From Odobenus rosmarus divergens (lineage: Eukaryota; Chordata; Mammalia; Carnivora; Odobenidae), in the NCBI RefSeq assembly GCF_000321225.1, contig NW_004450302.1, forward strand, positions 5,447,099-5,511,098: DNA of 64,000 bases, in the 5' to 3' direction. Made by a program: the position numbers and the translations under genes. The notes beneath the pieces were generated by a model. The model was given only the letters and a program-made list of their open reading frames with translations. It was not told where the DNA came from and searched no databases. Position 1 is the first letter of the stretch. The number at the start of each line of letters is the position of its first letter. This document shows, piece after piece, positions 43,481 to 53,879 of this stretch.

Positions 43481-44053
43481 GCTCTGTCCACCCCCAAGGT
43501 AGTTCGGCTCGCCCCTCACTAGAGGACTCCTTTTCTCTGAGTGCATGATGTCAGAACTTCAGGAAGCATCATGGTATCAGAGGGTGTGCTTTTGGTCATC
43601 CAACATCTGCTTTCCATTCCTAACAGCACCCCGAAATCTTTTTTGGACAAGTACCTCTTCCCGAGTGCCTTCTAGTGGCATCCTGTCCTTCCATAAGCAG
43701 AGGGTCATGTGACCAAACCAGGCCAATCAGATGATCCTTTTCAGGAATTTGAATCTTGAGCAAACAGGAAAAGGCGGTAAATGGCTGGTGTTGCCCGCTC
43801 CCCTGGTGGCATCTTCCTCTGGCCGTCCCTCTCCTTCCTGCTTGCAGGAGCTGCCTGTGCCCTTGCAGTGTCCGGGCCTGGGTCCCAGCCTTCCAGCTGA
43901 CTCTGAGAGCCCCTGATCTCCTTTGGTGTTACTCCTTTTTGCATAAGTTAGGCAAAATCAGTTTCTATTGTTTGCAACCATAGATCTGTAAATAGTAAAG
44001 AATGTTCCACTCCACTTCTGAAATGTGAACTTGTAGCAAGAATCTTTGCTTTG
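43481..44053. repeat. Unclassified sequence, possibly an old LTR-type repeat
   Basis: 'catgtgaccaaaccaggcca' then 'atcagatgatccttttcagg' resembles phrases in mammalian LTR-like repeats. I cannot assign a family. No gene is seen. Confidence 0.35.
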
Positions 44054-44498
44054 TTCTCACTACATCTGTGTCTTTGGGGTAAATACCCAGGAGTGCAATT
44101 GCTGGGTCATAGGGTAGCTCTATTTTTAATTTTTTGAGGCACCTCCACACTGTTTTCCAAAGTGGCTGCACCAACTTGCATGCCCACCAGCAGTGTAAGA
44201 GGGTCCCCCTTTCTCCACAACCTCTCCAACATTTGTTGTTTCTTTCCCTGCCAAGTTTTGCCATTCTAACTGATGTAAGGTGGTATCTCAATGTGGTTTT
44301 GATTTGAATTTCCCTGATGGCTAATGATGATGAACATTTTTTCATGTGTCTGTTAACCATTTGTATGTCTTCTTCCGAGAATTGTCTTCTCATGTCTTCT
44401 GCCCATTTTTTGACTTGATTTTGTTTTTTGGGTGTTGAGTTTGAGAAGTTCTTTATAGATCTTGGATACCAGCCCTTTATCTGTAGTGTCATTTGCAA
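44054..44498 (-). pseudogene. L1 ORF2 remnant in the inverted L1 arm
   Basis: The minus strand encodes the ORF2 C-terminal segment with [34 protein letters not shown] and [18 protein letters not shown]. The frame then leaves the element at its edge into flanking DNA. It was separated from the rest of ORF2 by the inversion and cannot encode a working protein. Confidence 0.93.
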
Positions 44499-45083
44499 AT
44501 ATCTTCTCCCATTTTGTGGGTTGCCTCTTGTGTGAAAAGAAGGGCCATATGCACCCCAAAGTTCATAGCAGCAATGTCTGCAATAACCAAACTGTGGAAA
44601 GAGCTGAGATGCCCTTCAACAGATGAATGGATAAAGATGTGGTCCATATATACAATGTAATATTACTCAGCCATCAGAAAGGATGAATACCCAACTTTTA
44701 CATCAACATGGATGAGACTGGAGGAGATTATGCTAAGTGAAATAACTCAAGCAGAGAAAGTCAATTATATGGTTTCACTTATTTGTGGAACATAAGGAAT
44801 AGCATGGAGGACATTAGGGGAAGGAAGGGAAAAATGAAGGGGGTGAAATCGGAGGGAGAGATGAATCATGAGAGACTATGGACTCTGAGAAACAAACTGA
44901 GGGTTTTAGAGGGGAGGGGTTGGGGGGATGGGTTAGCCTGGTGATGGGTATTAAGGAGGGCACGTACTGCATGGAGCACTGGGTGTTATACGAAAACAAT
45001 GGATTGTGGATCACCACATCAAAAACAAATGATGTATTGTATGGTGACTAACATAACATAATAAAATAAAAAAATTAAAAAAA
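44054..45083 (+). mobile_element. L1 with 5' inversion (twin-primed), 16-bp TSD
   Basis: AAGAATCTTTGCTTTG at 44038-44053 and 45084-45099 is a perfect target-site duplication. Inside, 44054 to about 44530 is antisense ORF2. From about 44531 the strand flips and sense L1 runs through the ORF2 end and 3' UTR ('gtgttatacgaaaacaatgg') to an A-tail near 45083. The two halves abut on the L1 map at 'gatgtagtga', so inversion happened with little or no loss. Confidence 0.96.
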
Positions 45084-45192
45084 AAGAATCTTTGCTTTGC
45101 ATTTCAGAGATTTCCAGAGTTCTGGAAAGTAGTGTTCATGCCACCAAGTGATATTCATGCTCTGGAATGAAACAGACATAAGCCAAATTGGA

Positions 45193-45361
45193 TGTCACAT
45201 CTAGTGGCTCCTTGGCTTGCTGGTGGCCTTGGAGAACTCTCTGAAACTCCTAAACCCTGGTTTTCTTGCTTATTAAGTGGGGAAATAATATACCAGCCAC
45301 ATAGAATGGTTGTAAAGATTAAAAGATATTTATAGTAAGTGCTCAATAAACACTGAATCCG
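45193..45361 (+). mobile_element. MIR SINE, 3' part
   Basis: 'ggttttcttgcttattaagt', 'gccacatagaatggttgtaa' and 'gtaagtgctcaataaacact' follow the MIR sense order to its end. A SINE sits immediately after it. Confidence 0.78.
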
Positions 45362-45549
45362 ATTTTTTTTTTTAGAGAGAGAGGGAGGGAGAGGGGGAGG
45401 GACAGAGGGAGAGTGGAGAGAGAAAATCTCAAGCAGACTCCCCGATGAGTGCAGAGCCGGACGCAGGGCTTGATCCCACAACCCTGAGATCCTGACTTCA
45501 GCCGAAATCAAGAGTTGGACGTTTAACCAACTGAGCCCCCTGGTACCCC
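45362..45549 (-). mobile_element. CAN-SINE
   Basis: The antisense copy has a T-run, GA-rich stretch, 'aagcagactccccgatgagt', 'caaccctgagatcctgactt' and 'aactgagccccctggtaccc'. No clear target-site duplication was found. Confidence 0.92.
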
Positions 45550-46374
45550 TCAATCTGGTGTTGATGCAGTCACGAAAACTTGGGCAGATTGTGGTACCAT
45601 GTGGGATCTCATCACCTCCACCGTACACGTGAGGAATCGAAGCATGGTACATCCAGGTACTTAACTTGCTCACGGTCTCCCGAAGCACTTGACGTGCTCT
45701 GATGTTTTCTGACAGAGAGAAAGCAGGGCAGACAGGCCCACATCACACGCACACTGCGGGATCCGTGTGCTTTCTCTGCCTCCCTCTCGTCGTTGTCTCG
45801 GGGAAGGCCCGTCCCTTCACTGCCATCGGGGGCGGGGGGGGGCGGGGGGAGGGTCTCCTCAGTAGGCAGGACTCATAGCCGATTTGTTCCTGAAGTGAAT
45901 TTCCATTGTGTTTATTGCAGTCAGGCAGCTCCCTGTTTCCTGTTGGCTCGACTTCCTTCTCATTAAGTTACCAAACTTCAAGGATGGGGGATGGCGAGCA
46001 GGAAGCGAGGTGAGACAGGGTTAAAGGAGGACTGTGTTTTCGGCAAGTAATGGATTTCCCGGGCGCTGTTCCCACTTAGGCCGGATGTAATGACAGGATG
46101 TGAAGATGGGCTTCCTCGCTCTTCCCCGGTCGCAGCTCTGAAGATAAAGATCAGCTCTCCTCTTGGGGAGCTGGCCCCGGGACCAGACATCCGCTGCCGA
46201 GGCCGGAGGGAGGACTGGCCAGGGCTCCGGCCACACACCAGCACGGCCAGGAGAGCTGGAGCAGAGCCGTGGGGCGTAAACACTGGCTCGAACCAGTTGT
46301 CTAGTCAAGCAGCCGGAGCGCAGGGAGGGGCGTCCACACATCCGGAGCCTGCTGGGAGGGGGAGACACAGCCAG
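45550..46374. other. Unique GC-richer DNA, possible regulatory stretch
   Basis: It holds the G-run motif at 45828-45853 and a repeat-free part at 46080-46340 with more CpG than the surroundings. The plus-strand frame 46090-46629 (179 codons) runs into a MIR and has no domain, so I do not call it. Confidence 0.45.
45828..45853 (+). other. G-quadruplex-type G-run
   Basis: Four G-runs of 5, 9, 6 and 3 bases are separated by single C, C and A bases. This fits the canonical four-run G-quadruplex pattern with one-base loops. Confidence 0.85.
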
Positions 46375-46545
46375 TGTCTCCTTCAGTACTTACTTCATTT
46401 AATCTGCAGGTCAACCCCCCAACCTTATTTTATTTTCTTGCTCTACAGACAGGAAACCAAAGCTTGGGGAGATTACATGTATCTGCAAAGGACATCTAGC
46501 AGAATCAGGATTCAGGTTCAGATCTGCTGGACTCCAGGGCCATTC
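46375..46545 (-). mobile_element. MIR SINE
   Basis: Antisense landmarks: 'tacttcatttaatctgcagg', 'ctctacagacaggaaaccaa' and 'agaatcaggattcaggttca'. Confidence 0.75.
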
Positions 46546-46822
46546 CAGAAATCTGCCTTTCCTTTGGGCCTTGCGATAGGATGGGCTGGATCCTTTCTGC
46601 TAGGATTTCCATCTTCCACCATCCCTTGAATGAAATACCAGAATGCAGATAATGAAACCCACAGAGAGAGGGGAATGTCCCGGTGTTGGATGTGGTTGTT
46701 GAAGAGGAGGTGAGAGCTGCCGTGATGGGGTGTCTGTCCCAAGCACGGGAAGCCTGGACTGAAAGCTTGGTGCCTGGGCTGGAGAAGCCAAAAGAGGTTG
46801 GAGGTCCTTAGAAGTCATCTGG
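46546..46822. other. Unique DNA, no gene seen
   Basis: No feature is recognised. Confidence 0.4.
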
Positions 46823-47033
46823 GGCAGTGGTTCTCAAATGGTGGTCATTTTGGTAATGTCTGGAAATGTTTTTGCTTGTCGTGCTGGGGGCAGAGGGGGC
46901 ACGACCAGCCTTCAGTGGGTAGAGGCTCACGGATGCTGCTAAACATCCCACAGGGCACAGGACAGCCCTCCATATCACGGAATCCTCTGACCTAAAATGT
47001 CAATGGTGCCGAGACTGAGAGAGCCTGGTCTTG
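46823..47033 (+). mobile_element. MER20-type hAT element, full length
   Basis: It starts 'ggggcagtggttctcaaatg', passes 'ggtaatgtctggaaatgttt', 'gatgctgctaaacatcccac' and 'agggcacaggacagccctcc', and ends 'gtgccgagactgagagagcc'. Both ends are present, giving the roughly 210-220 bp length typical of MER20. It has no coding capacity. Confidence 0.88.
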
Positions 47034-47472
47034 GTATTTACAGGTGTGTAAACAGCTTCCGAGAGGTGCGGTGCCCTCCCAGGCACTCACCCAGATGAGT
47101 GATGTTTGCACTGTGCTGAGCGGCCTCAGGCAAGGAATGTAGGAAGGGGCCTCAGGTGGGAGCGAGGGGTCCAGGGGGACTCAGCTCAGATCGCCAGGCT
47201 GGGTAGCGCTTGCACAGGTGTCTTCTTGGGGCAGAGGTGCTTCTGGTCTGCTGATTTGTCCACTGGGCTCAGGGCCCATGGGAGGGAAGGGTGCTGTGGG
47301 GAGTCCTGGGAGCCAGTGTGAGTGGGGGCTTCTGAGCGAGGCTGATTGGAGGTTCCAGTCAGGTCTTTCTCACCCAGCCCAAGATGCTACTTCCTGTGCT
47401 GGCCTGCACTGACCCTCATGGCCGTCTGGTGGGAAAATGGATGCCACCGTAGTCCCCAACCCCTATTGATAG
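47034..47472. other. Unique DNA, no gene seen
   Basis: The stretch is G-rich, with short overlapping frames and no recognised domain or repeat. Confidence 0.45.
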
Positions 47473-47484
47473 AAAGCGCTTTTT

Positions 47485-47648
47485 GGGGTGCCTGGGGGGC
47501 TCACTGGGTTAAGCATCTGACTTCAGCTCAGGTCCTGATCGCAGGGTCCTGGTATCGAGTCCCTCATTGGGCTCCTTGCTCCACGGGGAGCCTGCTTCTC
47601 CCTCTGCCTCTGCTCTCTCTCTCTCAAATAAAAAAATCTTTAAAAAAA
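47485..47648 (+). mobile_element. CAN-SINE
   Basis: The head is 'ggggtgcctggggggctcac', then 'atctgacttcagctcaggtc', and 'ctctctctcaaataaaaaaa' leads into the A-tail. AAAGCGCTTTTT (47473-47484) and AAAGAGCTTTTT (47649-47660) are target-site copies with one mismatch. Confidence 0.95.
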
Positions 47649-47699
47649 AAAGAGCTTTTTAACATCAGGTCTCCTCCTTGACCAGTGCAGTAGGCAGAA

Positions 47700-47935
47700 C
47701 CCGCATGATTCTTCCTTTTCCGAGACGATGGGAGTGGGGCTCGGGGGTTAACCGGCCGAACCAATGCCGGGGGTCTTCCCACTAGTCAGCCGCTTCCATC
47801 GGAGTGGGGCGCCTTCGGGGAGCGCTGTGCTGGCGCTCTGGCCTCCGCTCCGTCCTGCTTCTCTGCGTCCCCGGGCGGCCCCGGGCGTCCTCTGTTTCCC
47901 GACGGTGTGAATAGCTCAGCTTTTACACTCCAGTG
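47700..47935. promoter_or_regulatory. CpG-dense patch, candidate small CpG island
   Basis: I count about 22 CpG dinucleotides in roughly 230 bases of GC-rich, repeat-free sequence, including 'ccccgggcggccccgggcgt'. Most of the window is CpG-depleted outside young SINEs. It could be a promoter or enhancer-type island, or a small GC-rich patch without function. No adjacent exon was recognised. Confidence 0.5.
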
Positions 47936-48179
47936 AACGAGTGCGTTTAGGGTTTAATTTCTTCATTTTAGTAAAGGAAGCTCCCAGTTGAGACACTGGT
48001 GTTTGGGAGGCCTGGTGCTGCCCAGCAGGGACACGGCATTGACCGAGCCATAGTTCTGTCCCTTACACCCTCAGAGCGCAGGCGAGACAGAGACAGAGAC
48101 AGAGATGCAGGGGCTGGGGAGTCAGCCAGGGGAGCCACGGGAGTGGAGCCCAGCACCCAACTCAGGCAGGAGCGGAAAA
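47936..48179. other. Unique DNA with AGAGAC repeat
   Basis: A short run of AGAGAC units lies at about 48086-48105. Nothing else is recognised. Confidence 0.45.
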
Positions 48180-48325
48180 CCACTGACCTCAGATTATTGC
48201 TTTATAATCGGCACCGCGTAACGCCTTCCTCAGGACAGAGAGCATTTCTTCTCACTTCTGTCTCTCTAGCCCTTAGCAGAGTGTTGGGCACACTGTAGTA
48301 GCCTAATAAATGCTCCTTCCTTGCT
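48180..48325 (+). mobile_element. LINE L2 fragment, 3' end
   Basis: 'ttctgtctctctagccctta', 'gcagagtgttgggcacactg' and 'gcctaataaatgctccttcc' follow the L2 sense end. Confidence 0.75.
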
Positions 48326-48334
48326 GTTCCCTCC

Positions 48335-48590
48335 CAGGGGGGCAATGTAGAGCGTGGCTTCCCGAGTCCCAGTCCTGTAACGTATTTGTTGTGTGACTTT
48401 GGGAAAATAAATTAATCTCTCTGAGCTTCAGGTTCCTCGCTTGGAGAATGGGGATCAAAGCGATGGCTACCTCGCAGGCCTCCTGTGGAGGTTATCCGTG
48501 TAAAGCATTCAGTGCTGTCACGGTGTGTGGCACGTGGGAAGACGTCCATAAATGCAGCCGCGCTCTTAGCGATGATGTAATTGGCATGGT
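48335..48590 (+). mobile_element. MIR SINE, near full length
   Basis: Sense landmarks: 'tgttgtgtgactttgggaaa', 'ctctctgagcttcaggttcc', 'ggagaatggggatcaaagcg' and 'ggcacgtgggaagacgtcca'. Confidence 0.85.
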
Positions 48591-50655
48591 GATGTGTCCG
48601 CCTGCCCAGTGCACGGACCAGCGCTTCTTAGATCCCAGTAACTGTTGGCTGATCTGAATGGTTCTGGCATGAATGTTGTAAGAGTATTATGGATTTCACT
48701 GGTTAACCGACTTACAGTGCCTTATAGTTGGAAATGAGGTGAGTTGTTGACATGCTAAGAAGTATCTTTAATGCCCTCGCCCCAACAAACATTAAAAAAT
48801 TGTTGCTGAGGCATGCTAGAGATGGGTCTGGAAGAACCCATCTGCCATGGCTGGAAGAACATGGGGCCAGTGAGTCTTAGATCCGTGAATGGAGCTTGTT
48901 GCTTACTGGCTGGCCTTCCCCCTGTCTGAACCTCTGAAGCCCGTCTCTCATCCAGTAAGGGATCCTCAGTGCTGAGCTCCAGAGCGCCTGCCTTTCATCC
49001 CAAGGGTGCCTGCAGCCAGCTCAGGGAGAGTACAGAGCCCTGCATCCTCAAGGCCTGCACTGCTAACATTCTCTGCCCTTTCCTGGGTCTGCCACATTCC
49101 CTTTGCTAAGCACCAGGAGACAGTTTGCCTGTTGGTCTATAGCCATCTCCACTGGTAGCCAAACAGTGGACAGGATTGCTGATCCTGGCTAAGTCTGTGC
49201 TGGGAGCCCTGTGACAGAGGTGGGGAATGTCTCCCACTCCCCTGAGCTGTGAGTGTCCAGGGCAGAAGCCTAGAGGCCCGGTCACACCACCTTGACGCAC
49301 CCTGGGATGGGCTTGCTTTCTGGAGTCAGCTCAGAATTCCCATGTTGTCCCCAGTAATTGTTCTCTGCACACATATATGAAGAGATTTTTTTTTCTCCCT
49401 CTTTGTTGGTACACGATCAAAATGTTAGCATCTGGATGCCCCCCCGCCCCTGCATTTCCAACCACCTGCTTGAGTGTTGTTAGGCAGTCAGCCGTGGGGA
49501 CTGAGGCACTGAAGCTGAGGCAGCCATTGACTTTGAAGCCGGGAACTCGGAAACTCACTTGTCAGCTCCACGCCCTGCTTGGGGGCACTGCCAGTGTTGT
49601 AACAACATCTGCAGAGTGTGTCTAACCATGTGTCGGAATGATCCTCTCCAGACCCCGCATTGCCTTTTGTTAGAATTTCCCCTGTGCCCGTAGCATGCGT
49701 CTACTACTGACGAGTCCATTGAGCCCCTGATTTCTTTTTGCACCACATCAGCCAGTCTCCGCAGACATGTCCCTCGGCAGGTAGAGCTGGGTAGGGACTT
49801 TTGATCAGTCCAAAAAAAGACTTCAACCCTTAAAGAAATCCTGGGCCCACTTCCAGGGGGCTCTTTTGTCTGCCTTTACCAGAGGGAAATTTCTGGACCC
49901 CATTCTATGCATGCCCGGCTCTTGGATAGGTTATCCACCCCCACCCCCACTTTGTAAGATTGACCTCAAAGGGGTTTCACAACTTCCTTCTGACTTTTGG
50001 GAGATATTTCTAAGGGGACTTTCCAAAATTGTAGGAAAAAAGGGAAGGGAGGTGGGGTATGGACAGTGAGGACGAAAGTGGGACAGATGATGCTCCTGAA
50101 GGTAGAATCCCACCTACTGATCACCCAGTGATCTGAAGCTAAGCCTGGGCCCCCTTGGATCAGTTGATTGAACCAAGGCTTCTGTGCAGATGAAGTGACA
50201 TTAATGTCAGTGGTAAGAAGAAATCCTTCTAGAGGGCAGTGAAGCAGGAGGGATGTCTCTATGGGGAGAGTTAGAAATTCATTCTTTATCTTGAATCATT
50301 TTTAGAACCCCTGAAGGGTGAAATGAAGATATCACCCATGTAGACTAGTGTTCTGGGGAATGCGGTGACCCTCCACGTCCATCTTGAGGCACCACCTGGG
50401 GAAGAATCTGGCTGCTTCAGCTGTACAATGTGTTTTGGGTTCCCCAGTATGTCACCATAAAGATGAGACCCAAAGAACATGACACTTTTTTGAGCAGAGT
50501 TCCTAAGTTCTCAAATACACAAAATAAATATGAGGAGGGTCTTGGGAGATACAGAAAGTTCCAGAGACCTGGCTGGAGCCTTGAATCTGCTGAGAAATGA
50601 ATGAGGAATAATTCCTGTTGCTTGTGGGGGAGTGGCAGGGGGCAAGAGGATTTTC
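48591..50655. other. Unique DNA, 2 kb without recognised repeats or genes
   Basis: A faint MIR-like phrase occurs near 48900-48960 ('cttactggctggccttcccc'), too weak to call. Frames up to about 80 codons lack domains. This is the longest stretch here with no identified repeat. Confidence 0.45.
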
Positions 50656-50671
50656 AAGAATGGGGATTTTT

Positions 50672-50796
50672 TTTTTAAGTAGGCTCCACCTCCAGTGTGG
50701 AGCCCAATGTGGAACTTGAGCTCATGACCCTGAGATCAAGACCTGAGCTGAGGTCAAGAGTTGGACTCTTAACTGACTGAGCCTCCCAGGTACCCC
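50672..50796 (-). mobile_element. CAN-SINE, short form
   Basis: The antisense copy has 'taagtaggctccacctccag', 'ctcatgaccctgagatcaag' and 'gactgagcctcccaggtacc'. AAGAATGGGGATTTTT at 50656-50671 and 50797-50812 is a perfect 16-bp target-site duplication. Confidence 0.96.
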
Positions 50797-50812
50797 AAGA
50801 ATGGGGATTTTT

Positions 50813-51309
50813 GATGAAATTGCAAGCTATCTTTCTGTGAAATAAATCCTTACGCTTTGCAACCAAACCCTCAGCAAATTCTTTTTGACATGTGGGTTGG
50901 GGTATGGTGTTGGGCAAAGTCGGGAAAAAGGAACCCTGCTGCACATTAGGATTGGTGACAGTAGAGGAAGGAAGAGGCGGGGGAGGGAATTCATAAATAA
51001 GATAGAGAATGTAGTGGGAGCGGGGATGGAGAGCCAGCAGCGGTCATGACAACGTGTCTTTGGGGATTTACAGAAGTCTTGAGGGAGGCATTGGATCTCC
51101 TGCAGGATGTGGGTGTGGGCACTGGTGCCAATTTTATTTAAATCCTAAAACTTAGAAACACCTCCTGTAATATTTGAATATGTGTGGATGCACATAGACA
51201 AAGGTCGGGAAGAAAATGTTCAGGGAGACCACTGTTGAGTTGCATCTGGGGGGGTGTGACTTTATGTGAGTGCCCGGGAAGGTGAGGGAAACTTCACTGT
51301 TTCCACCAC
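50813..51309. other. Unique DNA, no gene seen
   Basis: No repeat or exon is recognised. Confidence 0.45.
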
Positions 51310-51897
51310 ATATATTTCAGTATTATTTCATTTAAAGATGACAGATAAATTAAAAATGTACCATTTTATAATTTAAAAATGAAAAAAAGGCACAAATCAT
51401 CCATAATCTCATTGCCCAGATGTGATAACTTTTAGCATTTGATGTGGATTCTTCCTGATGTGTTTCTATCCATATGTCAACACATGTTACCTGCGTATGT
51501 AAAAAATGAGGTCATCCCAGCCTTGTTGTGTAGCCCACTTTTGAAACATAATAATATATCTTAAGCATCTTTCCGTGTCCTCAGAATACAGTTACACATC
51601 ATCATCTTTTAATAGATGCGTGATATTCCCTCATGTATGTGTCCCATGCCTGATGAAACCAACGTTAAGGACATTAAAGTTGTTTCCCTTTTTCCCTACT
51701 ATATACGGTGAATATCTTCATGGATGCATCTTTTCGCATTTTTTAGTTATGTCGCAGAAAACATTCTGAGAGGTAGAATTACTGGATCAAAGAGCAGTCA
51801 TGTTAAAAATTTTGATACATATCATCCAATAATCGCCCAAAAATGTACCAGTTTCCACTTCTACCAGCTATCAGCTCTTACGTATTTTTTGAGCTCG
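51310..51897 (-). mobile_element. Old L1 (L1M-type) fragment
   Basis: Antisense landmarks: 'taatatatcttaagcatctt', 'ccgtgtcctcagaatacagt', 'aggtagaattactggatcaa' and 'aaaatgtaccagtttccact'. These match the far 3' region of ancient L1s. Confidence 0.75.
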
Positions 51898-51898
51898 A

Positions 51899-52150
51899 AC
51901 TCAGAAATAATATTCCAGACAAATAAACATTACTTTTGCCCCGAGGGGGTTTACATTCTATTAGGTGGTTTGTTAGCACATGCTAAGATTCCCTGTGTAT
52001 TTGACAAGTACTTACACCATCCTTACTCAGAAATAATATTCCAGACAAATAAACATTACTTTTGCCCCGAGGGGGTTTACATTCTATTAGGTGGTTTGTT
52101 AGCACATGCTAAGATTCCCTGTGTATTTGACAAGTACTTACACCATCCTT
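51899..52150 (+). repeat. Perfect 126-bp tandem duplication (2 copies)
   Basis: Bases 51899-52024 and 52025-52150 are identical over all 126 positions by direct comparison. The unit starts ACTCAGAAATAATATTCC and ends 'cttacaccatcctt'. Since 126 is divisible by 3, a plus-strand frame repeats 42 residues exactly. The unit lies between an old L1 and a MIR and may derive in part from L2-like DNA. Confidence 0.98.
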
Positions 52151-52385
52151 ACCATGAGCTGGATAGTTTTCTGAGGACCTTAAAATATTAAGTCATTTAA
52201 TCCTCATGACAACCCTGTAAGTCAGTAGTAGTATTTCCATTTTACAAATGAAAAAGCTGAAAGCAAAGACGTTAAGTAGCTTGCTTAAGGTCTCACTGGT
52301 GACGAGTGGCAGACCCAGGAGTCGAACCTACAAAGCATCCTGGTTCCAGAATCTGTTTCTTAATCCTGTGCGCAACAGGTAATAA
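52130..52385 (-). mobile_element. MIR SINE
   Basis: Antisense landmarks: 'aagtcatttaatcctcatga', 'ttccattttacaaatgaaaa', 'ttaaggtctcactggtgacg' and 'caggagtcgaacctacaaag'. Its left edge overlaps the second duplication copy. Confidence 0.85.
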
Positions 52386-52919
52386 ACCTCTCAGCACTGA
52401 GATGATAAACCGGTGGCTTGGAAACCCTACATTCAATTATGGAGGCTAACAGGGAGATGGGCTTCCAGCTTGCCAAGACCCTCCCTTTAGGGCCAGGGCC
52501 TCAAGGGGCCTCAAGGGGCTCAACTGCCCCATGTCTGGGCAGTTGAGGATGGAATGGAGGAGCGAGGATCATGGAGATTTCCCCCGGAATTTTCCATTAC
52601 AAGGGTAGCATTGGAGGAAACCCAGGGATGGGTAAACTACCTAGGGCCCTATGGCTGACCCAGGAAGATGGAACTCTTTTTGGAGGTTTGAGTGGTGCAT
52701 TGATTCTGAAGAAGGTGGAAAGCTAGAGTATGAAGAGGAGACAGACAGACAGACAGGCCGAGAAGCAGAGAGACAGGATGAGATAGGAGCTCCAGCTTGG
52801 ATGAAGGGTGGGAAGGCTAGAGAGCAGGGTGTGAGGGCCACTTGTCCTGGGAAGGAATGATCAACCATATGGCTGGAAAGCAAGCTGCAGATGGGTTAGG
52901 TGGGAGATAAGGAAGGGTA
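52386..52919. other. Unique DNA with an AGAC-rich patch
   Basis: A short AGAC repeat occurs at 52738-52755, within purine-rich sequence. Overlapping opposite-strand frames are low-complexity. No gene is seen. Confidence 0.45.
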
Positions 52920-53280
52920 GTTGGTTTCAAATCTTGGAAAGCTCTGAGCCCAGGCAAGGGCTTGGTCTGAGGACAACAACAGAAAGCCATTCCATATTAG
53001 AGCAGAGAAATGGTGTGACCCAAGCTGTTTTAGGAATATCTTCCAGAAAGCATGGAAAGATTTATAAGAGGCTGTGATGAGACATCAGTGCAATGGTCTG
53101 AGCTAGAGGCATCTGGGGTTCGATTTCGTCGGACAGAGGCAATGTGAGCGTAAGGATGGGGCTGATGCAAGGGCCACACAAAGCTGAAACTGAGAAGTTT
53201 TCATGACTGACTTTTGTGAAGCTGGAGGGCGAGTGAGGGAGGAGAAAACATGCTTTTGTGATTTTTAGCATGAGCATGTG
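52920..53280 (-). mobile_element. LINE L2 fragment
   Basis: 'tcttggaaagctctgagccc', 'aacagaaagccattccatat', 'agagaaatggtgtgacccaa' and 'agcatggaaagatttataag' follow the antisense order of the L2 3' region. Confidence 0.6.
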
Positions 53281-53604
53281 GGAAGCCGCTCCGGCCCTTA
53301 GCTGAGATGGGAAACCCAGGACGAGGGTAGATGGAGGGTGGGGGTGAGAGAACAGAGACTCCTGTTTTGGGTTTGTTGGTTCAGAACTCTGAGAACTGTC
53401 CCAGTGGGAGGGCCAAGCAGCCGAAGGCCAAGCACGTTTGGAGCTCGGGACAGAAGGTAGGTCCTGAAGGAGAGTCCTGGAGTCATCAGCCCAGGGGACG
53501 GCTGTGAAGCAGTGAGTGGGGATGAGGTCCTACAGGGACAAGAGGGAGAGCAGGAGGAGCAGAGAACAAAGGGCTGGTCTTCGAGAAGCACTTCCATTTA
53601 GGAG
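53281..53604. other. Unique DNA, no gene seen
   Basis: It could be a continuation of the L2, but I cannot support that from the sequence. No exon is recognised. Confidence 0.4.
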
Positions 53605-53787
53605 AATGGTTCTCAACCGTGGCCCCGTGTTGGAATCACCTGGAGACTAGAAAACTCCTGGTGCCTGGGTCCAACCCCGGATATTCTGATTTCATTGACC
53701 TGCAAGGCAGCCAGGGCATCAGACATTGGAATGCTCCCCAGATAATTGTACTGTGCAGCCAAGGTAGAGAGCCATTGGTTGAGGGAG
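53605..53787 (+). mobile_element. MER5A-type hAT element, full length
   Basis: It starts 'gagaatggttctcaaccgtg', has 'gttggaatcacctggagact' and 'ggatattctgatttcattga', and ends 'aaggtagagagccattgg', the inverted end. It is a short non-autonomous element. Confidence 0.87.
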
Positions 53788-53879
53788 ATGACAGGAGAGA
53801 TTGAATAAGATAGAGAGCCATCTCTGTAGAGCAGGTGAGCATTTAGAAGTGTTTTCATTTGTTCTGTAACATTTGCCGA

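Noticed and set aside
46090..46629. A 179-codon plus-strand open frame in the GC-richer block
   Set aside because: Its second half translates a MIR, and the first half has no recognisable domain. Length is explained by GC-rich, stop-poor composition.
51899..52150. CRISPR-like repeat array
   Set aside because: There are only two directly adjacent 126-bp copies with no spacers, in mammalian DNA.
51724..52191. A protein with two perfect 42-residue repeats
   Set aside because: The repeat comes from the 126-bp DNA duplication within old L1- and MIR-derived sequence. No domain and no coding context.
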